Source: Sciurus carolinensis
Lineage: Eukaryota; Chordata; Mammalia; Rodentia; Sciuridae
Direction: 5' to 3'
Assembly: GCF_902686445.1 (NCBI RefSeq)
Contig: NC_062213.1
Location: forward strand, 40,064,741-40,128,740
Length of the DNA stretch: 64,000 nt
Part shown: piece by piece, positions 32,143 to 41,479 of the stretch
Layout of the letters: each line of letters begins with the position of its first letter
Numbering within the stretch: the first letter of the stretch is position 1
Translations under genes and position numbers: made by a program
The notes under the pieces: model-generated
What the model was told of the DNA's origin: nothing
Database searches by the model: none
Seen by the model: only the letters and a program-made list of their open reading frames with translations

Positions 32143-32348
32143 TTTTTTGGGGAGGGATACTAGGGATTGAACTCAGGGGCACTCGACCACTGAGCCACAT
32201 CCCCAGCCCTATTTTGTATTTTACTTAGAGACAGGGTCTCACTGAGTTGCTTAGTGCCTTGCTTTTATTGAGGTTGACTTTGAACTCTTGATCCTTCTGC
32301 ATCAGCCAAGCCACTGGGATTACAGGCATGTGCCACTGAGCCCATCTG
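32143..32348 (-). mobile_element. B1-dID composite SINE, minus strand
   Basis: On the minus strand: a 7SL/B1-like half with A and B boxes (cagtggcacatgcctgtaat, then cccagtggcttggctgatgc), followed by a dID tRNA-like half (ctggggatgtggctcagtgg.. then gagttcaatccc), and an A-tail seen here as the T run at 32143. The flanking 11 bp duplication agacccaagct is exact (32132-32142 and 32349-32359). This fusion type is known in squirrels and related rodents, so it helps place the organism. Confidence 0.9.
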
Positions 32349-32389
32349 AGACCCAAGCTCTTAACCACATAAAGATACTGATCCTGAAA

Positions 32390-32898
32390 CACACAGGAGA
32401 AAGCTGGTACAGAAGAGGGAGCAAGCAGAGAGTGCTCTGACACATGAGAAAGTTGCAAAACAACTCTTCAGGAAGCCAAGTGCTAGAGACTGTTGTTCAG
32501 CCCCTGGCTGCAGAGAAAGGTAGACTCTTGTAAACCAACTGTCCAGGGTAGGTGACTGGGACCTGTGGGGTCTGCTCCTCTGTCCCACCTCATCTTCTTG
32601 CCCTCTAAATTCATTGTTGCCTTTCTGGAACCATCCACTCAGTCAAGCATGGCTTCTTTTTGAGCCTGTTACCCTTCCAGGGCTGTCTGCCTCTGCTCCT
32701 CACCTCTCCTTTGGATCAGAAGATGTGACTGGATGCGGCCCTGCAAGAGATGAGTCCTTTGAGGAAGTCAGACAATCTCCTGTCTGGTGTGGTTGCTGGC
32801 TCCACCTTTGGTCACCGCATCAACATCCCCACAAGAGGCAAGATTGACTCAGGGCAACTTCAACCTTACCAGCTACTTAAGCAACACCCTTCCCAACA
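32390..32898. other. Unassigned noncoding sequence
   Basis: Nothing recognised between the two SINEs. Confidence 0.4.
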
Positions 32899-32972
32899 GG
32901 GCTGGGGATATAGCTCAGTTGATAGAGTGCTTGCCTTGCAAGCACAAGGCCCTGGGTTCGATCCCCAGTACT

Positions 32973-33009
<37 letters not shown>
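32899..33009 (+). mobile_element. ID SINE with 35-base A-tail, plus strand
   Basis: ggctggggatatagctcagt, gatagagtgcttgcc, ccctgggttcgatccccagt: a tRNA-Ala-derived SINE with A and B boxes for RNA polymerase III, then 35 A (32975-33009). Imperfect flanking repeats containing acccttccc are seen. The long pure tail suggests a recent insertion. It is not a functional tRNA gene, because it lacks a proper acceptor stem and has a poly-A end. Confidence 0.93.
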
Positions 33010-33013
<4 letters not shown>

Positions 33014-34500
33014 ACAAACAACCCTTCCCTGTCTGAGGCCTGTTTCATTCATATGCTGCAAGGCCCCAAATATGGGGGGTGACTGAGGCGGGCAGTACCT
33101 GGAGTCCCGGACCTGAGCCATGTCCTAACTGATTGCTTCCAACCAGGAAGAAAAGAAGTAGAATTGGATGTAGCCCACAATAGGGAGGCACTGCAGATCA
33201 CCTCTCAGGGCTCATGATCTCTATTGAATTAAACAGCATATGTAAGTAGTGTGTGAAGTATTTTTCCTTTTAAAACTGATTTTCAAATTTTTTTTACATT
33301 TTCAAATAATTAATATTTATAAATATTATAAATATAATTTATATTTCTTTTTAATTACCATATTTTAATGCATAATTGTGACATTAATGTATATTCACAT
33401 TAATATACATTAATATACAGCCTAATCTTGTAACAAAGACAGTTTAGTAATAAATTATTTTTAAGTAATACCATCACAATTAAAAAAAATTTCACATAAT
33501 AGCCTTATCCCACTTTTTTGAAAAAAAAAATTGGAATAGAAGTTGTGACAATTATGCAGTGAAGTGCAGTAGACATTTACTATTAAAAATTATTAATAAT
33601 TCAATAGTTTAAGTCAGAAGAAATATTTCAACATTGGGAACATTATGGTTCATATATATATATTGAAATGTCTATTTTGTTGCAGAAACAATGTTTAATA
33701 TAAACATTGCAAGCATAAAACTAATTCTATTAAATTAAAATTCTGCTAGAAAAGTAATACAGAAATACAGACTCAAGGTGGGAAAGAATAGTGTAAGCTT
33801 CTGGCTCCTAACCAATGGCACATTGACCATGTTTTAAATGGATGTAGGTATCATTTCACCACATTGGTTGACGGTAAGTGCTGGAGACAGGTAGCTGAGG
33901 TTAGGGAGGTTGGTTTTATTAAAATTAATATGGCCAGATAAGACTTCACCCAGGTGACATTCAACATGAGGGATTTAGCAGATATCTGGAAGAAGACTCT
34001 TCAGGTAAAAAGAGTAGGTAATGAAAAGATGCTGAGAGAGGAAGGAGCCCACATAACAGGGTCAAGGAACACCTAGGAGAAGGGCAGGAGCAAAAGGAAA
34101 ACACATCGATGGTAAATGTTTGTTTTTTTACCAAAATTAAAGAATCCACAATCACTGATGTGTTATGAAACATGGGTTTATATGACATTTAGCCCAGGTC
34201 CCAGGGTACCAATGGCATTCTTCATTCACAAAGTCTTAAACTCCCATCTAAATTAATTGCTTCACTAGATGTTGTATAAATATATAATTTTAAGTTATAT
34301 ACATGTATTTTATGTCAAACTCTAAAGACCTTTGTGCTTTTTAGAAAGTTATATGCATTCTCTCATTTTTTTTTGATTGCTCTGCTCATATGGATATAAA
34401 ATGTTGGACTCATGTGGCTGTGTTTCACACTTGATTTGAATATTTTTAAAAAATTTGGAATAGGCAATACATTCATATGACATATAAATATAGAAAGAGT
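33010..34500. other. Unassigned, largely AT-rich noncoding sequence
   Basis: 33240-33760 is very AT-rich. A 13 bp perfect hairpin lies at 33383-33414. Parts of 33900-34110 may be an ancient repeat that I cannot name. Confidence 0.4.
33383..33414. repeat. 13 bp perfect inverted repeat
   Basis: attaatgtatatt (33383-33395) and its exact reverse complement aatatacattaat (33402-33414), with a 6-base loop. In such AT-rich DNA it may be chance. Confidence 0.85.
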
Positions 34501-34533
34501 GTGCTCTAGTTTAGAAAGAGTGTGTTCTAGTTT
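34491..34533. repeat. 21 bp tandem duplication
   Basis: tagaaagagtgtg(c/t)tctagttt occurs twice, 21 bp apart, with one mismatch. Confidence 0.85.
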
Positions 34534-34539
34534 CAAATG

Positions 34540-35345
34540 CAGTGAGCATAACTCTAAAGCCCAAGCAGAATATACGGAGGATTCGAAGCCTGTGGAAAGT
34601 AAACAGCAGCAGTCAGACTGAGAAGGAACCAGAACTCAGAGTGCCACTTGTGATGAGTTCCCATTTGTCCTCCCACCAGTAATCCCATGACCAGAAACAT
34701 CCAGAAAATTGGATGTGAGCACTGTTGAGCAGAGAGAACTTGAGAAGAATCCCTCTGGCTTTGGCTAAAGGACTGGACAAAGGACCTTCTAGCTGTGGAG
34801 GGAGTGAGGAAAATGTTTTATTTTCTCACTTCTCCTTTCTCTGTGTCCCAGGCTCCTGGGAAACCCACAGGAGCTAAGGAAAGGGCAACTCTCTCTCTGG
34901 TCGATCTGCAGTTCTGAGATGATGTGGCAAATCCCTGGTGCTTTCCACCCCTCTTTCTGTCCTCACACCACGTGGGCTGGGATTGAACCCAAGTGATGAA
35001 GTATGTGGCCAAACACAACAGAGGAGAGTAACTACAGCCCCAAGTTCCAATCGGAGAACCAAATGAAAGCCTCAGGGAACTAGAAAGTGTCTGGGAGCGT
35101 GTGCAGAAGGGAGATCTAGGGAAGAAAAGCTCTATAAAGGTGCTTGTGAACTTCAGAGTTCACCATTAAGCTGCACATGTGTGGGTATGATCCTTGTTAA
35201 CAAGTGAAAGACTTTGAGAACTGAACTGATAAACCTCTAGCTAGGTCCCAGAGGGACCCCTGGGTGGTGCATATCTAAGATTGAGCCACAGACCAAGAGA
35301 AGGCTTTTGAGAACTGAATTGGCTACTGGAACCATAGTCTATTGA
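34540..35345. other. Unassigned noncoding sequence
   Basis: Nothing recognised. Confidence 0.4.
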
Positions 35346-35349
35346 AGGT

Positions 35350-35606
35350 GGACTGTACACATAATTAAAAAAGAAATCTCACTGAATGAACTGAATGGCA
35401 GAAAAGAGATGACAGATGAAACAGTTAATAAATTCAAAGACAGCTCAGTGGAAATCATTAAGTCTGAACAATATGGGGAAAAAAGAGAAATTAATGAATA
35501 GAGCCTTCAATATATGTGGGAAAATACTCAGACATTAACATGCATATCATGGGAGTTCCAGAAAGAGAAGAGGAAGAGTACAGTGCTGAGGAAGACATGA
35601 AGAAAT
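35350..35606 (+). mobile_element. Old L1M ORF1 fragment, plus strand
   Basis: Order matches ancient L1 ORF1: 'gaacaatatggggaaaaaag', 'atgcatatcatgggagttcc', 'agaaagagaagaggaagagt' and 'gaagacatgaagaaataatg'. Abutted on the right by the MaLR element. Confidence 0.55.
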
Positions 35607-37051
35607 AATGACTAATGTCAATTTTATATCACTGTGACCAGAATACCTGACAAGAACAACTTAGAGAAGGAGAATTTTATTTGGGGTTCACAGTTTCAAG
35701 GTTTATCCTTGGTCCACTGACTCCATAACTCTGGGTCTATAGTGAGGTAGAGCATCATGGCCAAAGGACACAGCGAAGGAAAGCTACTCACCTCATGGCT
35801 GCTAGGAAGCAGAGGGGAGAGGAGGGGCTGCAGGGAAGATGAATCCTCAGGTCACACCCCCAGTGACCCACCTATTCTAGTCAAGCCCCGCCTGCCTACA
35901 GTTACCACCCAGTTAGTTCATTCAAACCAGGATGAACTGATTAGATCACAGCTCTCCTACTCTCACCATTGCTCCTTTGAATATTCCTGCATTAACACAG
36001 GACATTAACACATGAGAGGATACCTCATATCCAAACAATAACATTTCACTCCTGGCCTCCAAAAGCTCATGTCCATCTTGCAATGCAAAATTCATTTAGT
36101 CAGTTTCCAAGACTCCCCATAGTCTTAATAGTTGCAATATTGCCCAAAAGTCCAAGTCCAAAGTCTCTTCTGAGACTCAGGGAAAATGCTTGGTTGTGAG
36201 ACCCTGTAATGATTAAAAGCAAGTTACATACATCCAATATACAGTCGTATAGAGTAAATATCCTTATTCCAAAAGGGAGGGATAAGGGCATAGAAAGAAG
36301 GAATGGGACCAAAACAAATGGGCAAACATTTCCTATAGTTCCACATCAGAAATCTGGGATATAGGGTGGCAAGATGTGATCTCCAAAAGGCAAAGATGTG
36401 ATCTCCCCTTTATCCTTGCTGGTTTTAGTCCTTGTGGCCTTTTTGCCTGGCTCTTTCCACAGTAGCTTTCCTTGGTAGAGAATTCATGTTACTGGCATCT
36501 CATAATCCTGGGGTCTCCATTCCAGCTTTGGCTTTACCTTCACAGCTTCATGCATTGCCCTCTCAGAGTCAGGGACTGCCTGCAGGTATTCTGACCATTC
36601 TACACTTTGTCTAGCCTCCCATGATTTCCTTTGAAATCTGAGTAGAAACCTCCATGACCCCATAATTCCAGCATCCTTACTTCCTACAGAACCAGCACCA
36701 TGTGTGTGATGCCAACTTGAGCAGTAGATGGGCCCCTTGGAATCATGGCTGCAGTGGCCTCTGAGTACCTGGGTATCTGAGCACTGTGAAACTAATCTTG
36801 GGAAAATAATTTCCTAGATGCTCCTGTGTAAGCAGGGTGCCTCCATGATCTCTTGAAGAATTTTCCACCTCTACACCCTTGAGCATAGCATAATTGTGAT
36901 TTGTTGATTCCTGAGATGCCTTCAAGCCATCCTTCCTATTGTCACTGTGCAAAGTACTTAGTTTCTCTTTAGTAGCAGCAATCTTTTCAGCAACCTCATC
37001 CTCCTTAGCCCCAACTTTTCAGGCACTTTTTTAGTCAAACTGCAAGTGTTT

Positions 37052-37067
37052 AAAATCCTTTTTTTCT
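37052..37067. repeat. Target duplication of the internal L1, left
   Basis: aaaatcctttttttct, repeated with one mismatch at 37755-37770. Confidence 0.8.
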
Positions 37068-37754
37068 AAGGTACACTCAGACATTGCCGGTGGGACTGCA
37101 GATTGGTGCAACCACTATGGAAAGCAGTATGGAGATTCCTCAGAAAACTTGGAATGGAAACATTTGACCCAGCTATCCCATTCCTTGGTTTATGACCAAA
37201 GGACTTAAAATCAGCATACTACAGTGACACAGTCACATCAATGTTTATAGCAGCTCAATTTACAATAGCTAAACTATGAAACCAACCTTGGTGCCCTTCA
37301 ACAGATGAATGGATAAAGAAAATGTGGTACATATACACAATGGAATATTATCCAGTCTTAAAGAAGAATGAAATTATGACATTTGCAGGGAAATGGATGG
37401 AACCAGAGAATATCATGCTAAGTGAAATAAGCCAATCCCCAAAGCACCAAAGGTCAAATGTTTTCTCTGATAAGCAGATGCGGATCCATAGTGTGGGCAA
37501 AGGGGTAGAGAAGAATGAAGAAACTTTGGCTAATGCAGTGAGGGTAAGGGTGGGGTGGTGGGGATGAGAAGGACGGTAGAATGAAATTGACATTATTACC
37601 CTATATACATGTGTGATTACACTACTGGTGTAACTCAGCACCACGTACAGCAACAGGAATGAGAAGTTATGCTCCCATTTGTGTACAGTGTGTCAAAATG
37701 CATTCTACTGTCATGTATAACCAATTAGAACCAATAAAAAAAATTTTAAAAAGA
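37068..37754 (+). mobile_element. 5'-truncated L1, plus strand
   Basis: ORF2 3' end ('cggtgggactgcagattggt', 'acccagctatcccattcctt', 'atgaatggataaagaaaatg', 'gaaattatgacatttgcagg') and a full 3' UTR ending ccaattagaaccaataaaaa with an A-tail near 37736. Flanked by a 16 bp duplication with one mismatch. Its 3' UTR is a variant of the one in the young L1, with a shorter G-rich part and no telomere-like tract, so it belongs to an older related subfamily. Confidence 0.88.
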
Positions 37755-37770
37755 AAAATCATTTTTTTCT
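37755..37770. repeat. Target duplication of the internal L1, right
   Basis: aaaatcatttttttct; differs from 37052-37067 at one base. Confidence 0.8.
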
Positions 37771-38721
37771 GCTTTCTGCCCTTGAGCCTCACAGTAAACC
37801 TGGCTAAAGTCTGCTGGCAGTATCTATGCCACAGCCTGAATGCCAGGCTGCCTTGAAATTTCCTCCACCAGATTAATTAGTCCATTGCCTTTAAATTCAA
37901 CCTCACAAAAAGTCTGAGTACATGGGCAAAATGTAGACAAATTCTTTGCCAGATATAACATGAATGACTTCTAGTCCAATTCCCAATAAAATCCGTGTTC
38001 CCTCCGAAACCTCATGGTTTCATAATCTTTACTACCTGCATTCCTACAGGCATTTGGGCTTCTGAGCTCCCACTGGAACTGCCCTTTGAGCGTCACTTAC
38101 AATACTGTAAGGCATCTCTATCACATATCTCCAAACTTTCCAAATTCTTCTTGCAAAACTGTTCCAAAGGCTTCCAAACCACCTGTTCAGGTTAGTGACA
38201 GCAATGATCCACCTTCTAGGTACCAGCTTACATTTCTGTAATGAAAATATCTAACAAGACCAACTTAGGGGAGAAAAAGTTTATTTTGGGCTCATGGTTA
38301 CAGAGGTTCAGTCCATGGTCAGCCAGTTCCATCACTCTGGGCCCAAGATAAGGAGCAGCGTTATGGTTGAAGGGTGCAGCAGAAGAAAGTTGCTCACCTC
38401 ATGGCAGCCAGGACGCAGAGAGAGGAAGGGGAAACTGGGGGAACAAGATATAAAGCCCAGTGCATGCCCCAGTGACCCCCCTTCCAGTCACACTCCACCT
38501 GCCTACAGTTAGTACCCAGTTAGTCCATTCAAACTAGGACGAGCTCATTGAGTTACGGCTCTCATACTCTAAATACTGCTCTTTTGAATATTCCTCCATT
38601 AACACAGGAATTTGGGGGGAATGCCTCATATCCAAAACATAACACCTCTGAAATGGTTATAAGGATGAAGGGGTAAGAAATATAAAACACATGACATGGT
38701 GCCTGGCACATTCCTAGTGCT

Positions 38722-38745
38722 ACAAACAAACAAACAAACAAACAA
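38722..38745. repeat. (AAAC)n microsatellite
   Basis: About six caaa units. Confidence 0.9.
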
Positions 38746-38799
38746 AGAGATGTTACCTTTTTGTGCCGTTAGAAGAGATTTCTACTGCCTTCTTCAGGC

Positions 38800-39010
38800 T
38801 CCTAGGTGGTGCAGTGATTACAGTGGCCACGCAAGCCTGGGTTCAGCCCTGGTGCCACAGTGTGTGGATCTGGACAGCCTTCTTCATCTCTGTAGGCCTT
38901 GGTTTTCTTATCTGTAAAAACAGCCATTAAAATAGAGCCATCTACAGAGTAGTGTGACAATTCAATAAGGCGAAAAAGGTAGCCACAAAGCATTCAGTAC
39001 ATATTTCCAG
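38800..39010 (+). repeat. MIR SINE, near full length, plus strand
   Basis: 5' part 'aggtggtgcagtgattacag' and 'gcaagcctgggttcagccct', then 'ctgtaggccttggttttctt', 'atctgtaaaaacagccatta' and a degraded 3' part ending 'cattcagtacatattt'. Confidence 0.65.
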
Positions 39011-39494
39011 GAAGGCAAGAGAATTAGCCAGCCCATATCCTCCACTGATGTCATGCCTCCGACATTCTACTGGCCAAAGGAAGTCAGATGGAAGGCATTT
39101 TCAGCCCATGATGGAATGAAAAGCACTGTACTGTGGATGAGTAATCCTATCACAGAGGAGCGAAGAGGAGGAAAAGCATCCGATCTACCACAGTCACCCG
39201 TGACTTTGACCCTAGCAGAGGCACAGAGGAACTGTTAGAGGCCTGGATACAGCTTAGAAACAACATTATAAAAAAAAAAATAATAATAACTGCCATTTAT
39301 GGAGTACCAGCTATGATGGGAGGGGCTGGTCTCAGAAAATAGTACAGGCTAGGCCAAAAACCCAGTGACTTTCCTTCCCCTCAGCTGCTTCTTCCTACGT
39401 CTCCCCCGGGGTGTTATGTTATGGTGTGGGTTGTCCCATTTCAGAAACATTAAAAATAAAGATGAAGTAAGAGCAACAATATTGACAAAGATAT

Positions 39495-39735
39495 TAGTAG
39501 CAATGTGCACTGGTTATATTCTATGTGCCAGGTTCTTGAAGTACGTTATCTCATAAAATTCTCACAATAACCCAATGGCCTGGGTATCCCCTTCTCATAC
39601 TGAAGATGAGGACACCAAGGTTCAGAGATCAAGAGGCTTTCCCAAAGTAACACAGCTGGACGGGAGCAGAGCTCGAATTTGAACTGTTCGAGTTCAAAAC
39701 CCATGCTCTTCTCATGATCCCACTCTGCCTCTTCC
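39495..39735 (-). repeat. MIR SINE, minus strand
   Basis: 'attctatgtgccaggttctt', 'gttatctcataaaattctca', 'caataacccaatggcctggg', 'actgaagatgaggacaccaa', 'ggttcagagatcaagaggct' and 'agtaacacagctggacggga'. A clear antisense MIR. Confidence 0.8.
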
Positions 39736-39739
39736 CCGT

Positions 39740-40060
39740 GCACAGAACAGTGTCTCAGACTGAAGGGGATGGAGTGTTCTAAGACCTTCTGCCTACACTG
39801 GGGGAGTGTATAAATAGCAGCAAGGATGTTGGTGATTATGTTCTCAGAAAGTTGCTGCATTATTCCTTCAATCCACGGAAGACACTCAGAGCCCAGGCTT
39901 GAGGAATAACAAGCCTGCTGGGGAAATGTGTGTAGGGAAGTGAAGTCTGCAGGGCTCTCAGGAGCTGGTGGAGGGAGCCTGGCGGATGGGACTTAAGGCC
40001 CTACCTCACTGATGGCTGAGGCTCCAGGCTCAGGAACTTGGAGACTGCCCGGAAGATACT
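39740..40060. other. Unassigned noncoding sequence
   Basis: Nothing recognised. Confidence 0.4.
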
Positions 40061-40061
40061 T

Positions 40062-40528
40062 CTGTGTTAGTTTCCAAGGGTTGCCTTAACAAACGGGGTG
40101 GCTGGAAACGACAGAAATTGATTATCTCACAGTTGCGAAGACTTAAAAGTCCCAAAACAAGATGTTCACAGCCATGATCCCTCTGAAAATCCGGGTGGCT
40201 TCCTTCCTTGCTGCTTTCTAGCTTGTGGTGGTGGCTGCTCTGCTAGGTGTCCATCCCTTGACTGGCAGCAGTTTTGCCTCTGTCTCTGCACAGTGCTCCC
40301 GGTGTTGTTGTCTGGGTCCAGATTCCTCTCATCTTATAAGGACATTAGTTGTATTTGATTAGAGACCTACCCTGACTCAATATGACCTCATCTTAACTTG
40401 ATTACATCTGCAAAGACCCAATATCTGAATAAGGTCAATTTCCCTAGGTACTGGCAGTGAGGACTTCATCATGTGTGTTTTGGGGGGAGTCTGGAGGCAG
40501 GGAGACACAACTTAACCCACTGCAATGC
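40062..40528 (-). mobile_element. Solo MLT1-type MaLR LTR, minus strand
   Basis: Antisense MLT1 order: 'gttagtttccaagggttgcc', 'ggtggctggaaacgacagaa', 'attatctcacagttgcgaag', 'cttataaggacattagttgt', 'ttagagacctaccctgactc', 'gacctcatcttaacttgatt', 'gcaaagacccaatatctgaa' and the end 'ggagacacaacttaaccca'. Confidence 0.8.
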
Positions 40529-40854
40529 CATTTCCTAGGACTTGGTAAAAGTACTACCTCATGTGGTCTGAGAGCCCTCAAGGCAACTGAGACAAAGGTT
40601 CTAATGATGGCCCTTGGACAAATTAAAAAGAACAATCTAGAAAGGTCAGTCTACAAAGTTCTGTTCTCCTGCAGGTGTGGGGACAGACCATCCCCAGCTT
40701 GGTGATTGAAGACTTGCCAGGTCCTGGAAACATCTGGGAAGTGTTTGTGTTGAGGAGAGTTGAACATTTGAAGAAAATATCGGAGTGACATTCCTGCCTG
40801 CTGGCTCCCCTCTGATGTGCTGGCCCTGTATGGCCTCCCACCACACTTGTGGTC

Positions 40855-41000
40855 TGGCAGCCTAGAAAGACCGTGGGCTTTCCGGTGAAGGCCCAGCTCC
40901 AGTTCTCACTAGCAATTTAACCTTGGGAGTATTATTCCAAACCTCCTGGAGGCTTACCTCTTCGTACCTGTCAAAATGCAACCATTGATACTTAATCAGA
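40855..41000 (+). repeat. MIR SINE, plus strand
   Basis: 'tctcactagcaatttaacct', 'tgggagtattattccaaacc', 'tcctggaggcttacctcttc', 'gtacctgtcaaaatgcaacc'. Diverged. Confidence 0.55.
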
Positions 41001-41091
41001 GTTGCCTAACCGAACCGATACGAATCACAAGTTCATTTCTTTCCCTTTCCTGTCCTTACTAAGTGGAACCAGAGGGGATGGACTTACCAGT

Positions 41092-41225
41092 TATTGCTTC
41101 ACCAGTTCAACAAATGTTTATTGAGCACCTGCTGTATACCTGGTTTTGTGATCAGTCCTAGGGATATCATGAATAATAAGATCAATGCTTGTCCTGACAT
41201 GCACAAAAATATAATAACAAATATA
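41092..41225 (-). repeat. L2/MIR-type 3' end, antisense
   Basis: 'cagttcaacaaatgtttatt', 'gagcacctgctgtatacctg' and 'cagtcctagggatatcatga' match the antisense 3' end common to L2. Confidence 0.6.
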
Positions 41226-41299
41226 GTAATTTTTCCCCTCCAGCCCTCCTCTGGGCTCTTCATCTTTCTAAGAACCTTCTGGACTGAGATCTTGTGAGC

Positions 41300-41475
41300 G
41301 TTCCCCACTTCTTTCCTTTCCTAAAATACATTAACTCTATGCAAGTTCTTTCACACATAACACCCTCACTTCTTACAACATCCTCTTTGGTCTTAGTATC
41401 CCTGTTTTTCAGGTGAGAGAACTGAGGCTCAGATGTGAGGATAGAACAGATGTAGTTTAACCTGACCTGTGAGGA
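41300..41475 (-). repeat. MIR SINE, minus strand
   Basis: 'cacataacaccctcacttct', 'agtatccctgtttttcaggt', 'gagagaactgaggctcagat' and 'gaacagatgtagtttaacct' follow the antisense MIR order. Confidence 0.55.
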
Positions 41476-41479
41476 TCCA

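Larger units (their letters stand above)
35607..38644 (-). mobile_element. Two-LTR MaLR retrotransposon, minus strand, split by an L1
   Basis: Two similar LTRs flank an internal region: 35607-36043 (3' LTR in element sense) and about 38225-38644 (5' LTR). Shared blocks include 'ctcacctcatggc.gc.agga.gcagag', 'cctgcctacagtta', 'gaatattcctccattaacac' and the shared end 'cctcatatccaaa..ataaca'. They resemble rodent MT-type MaLR LTRs. The internal part (36044-38224) has the THE1/MST-int-like 'caaaagtccaagtccaaagtctc'. It is ~2.3 kb without the 700 bp L1 insertion, a normal MaLR size. No open coding frame survives. MaLRs are non-autonomous ERVL-related elements. I could not confirm a 5 bp target duplication. 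Confidence 0.75.

Noticed and set aside
32904..32972. A tRNA-Ala-like gene in the ID SINE
   Set aside because: A and B boxes are present, but the 3' side runs straight into 35 A's and the cloverleaf is not kept. It is a SINE.
32750..33086. Frames with poly-lysine or poly-phenylalanine near 33 kb
   Set aside because: They are translations of the ID SINE and its A-tail.
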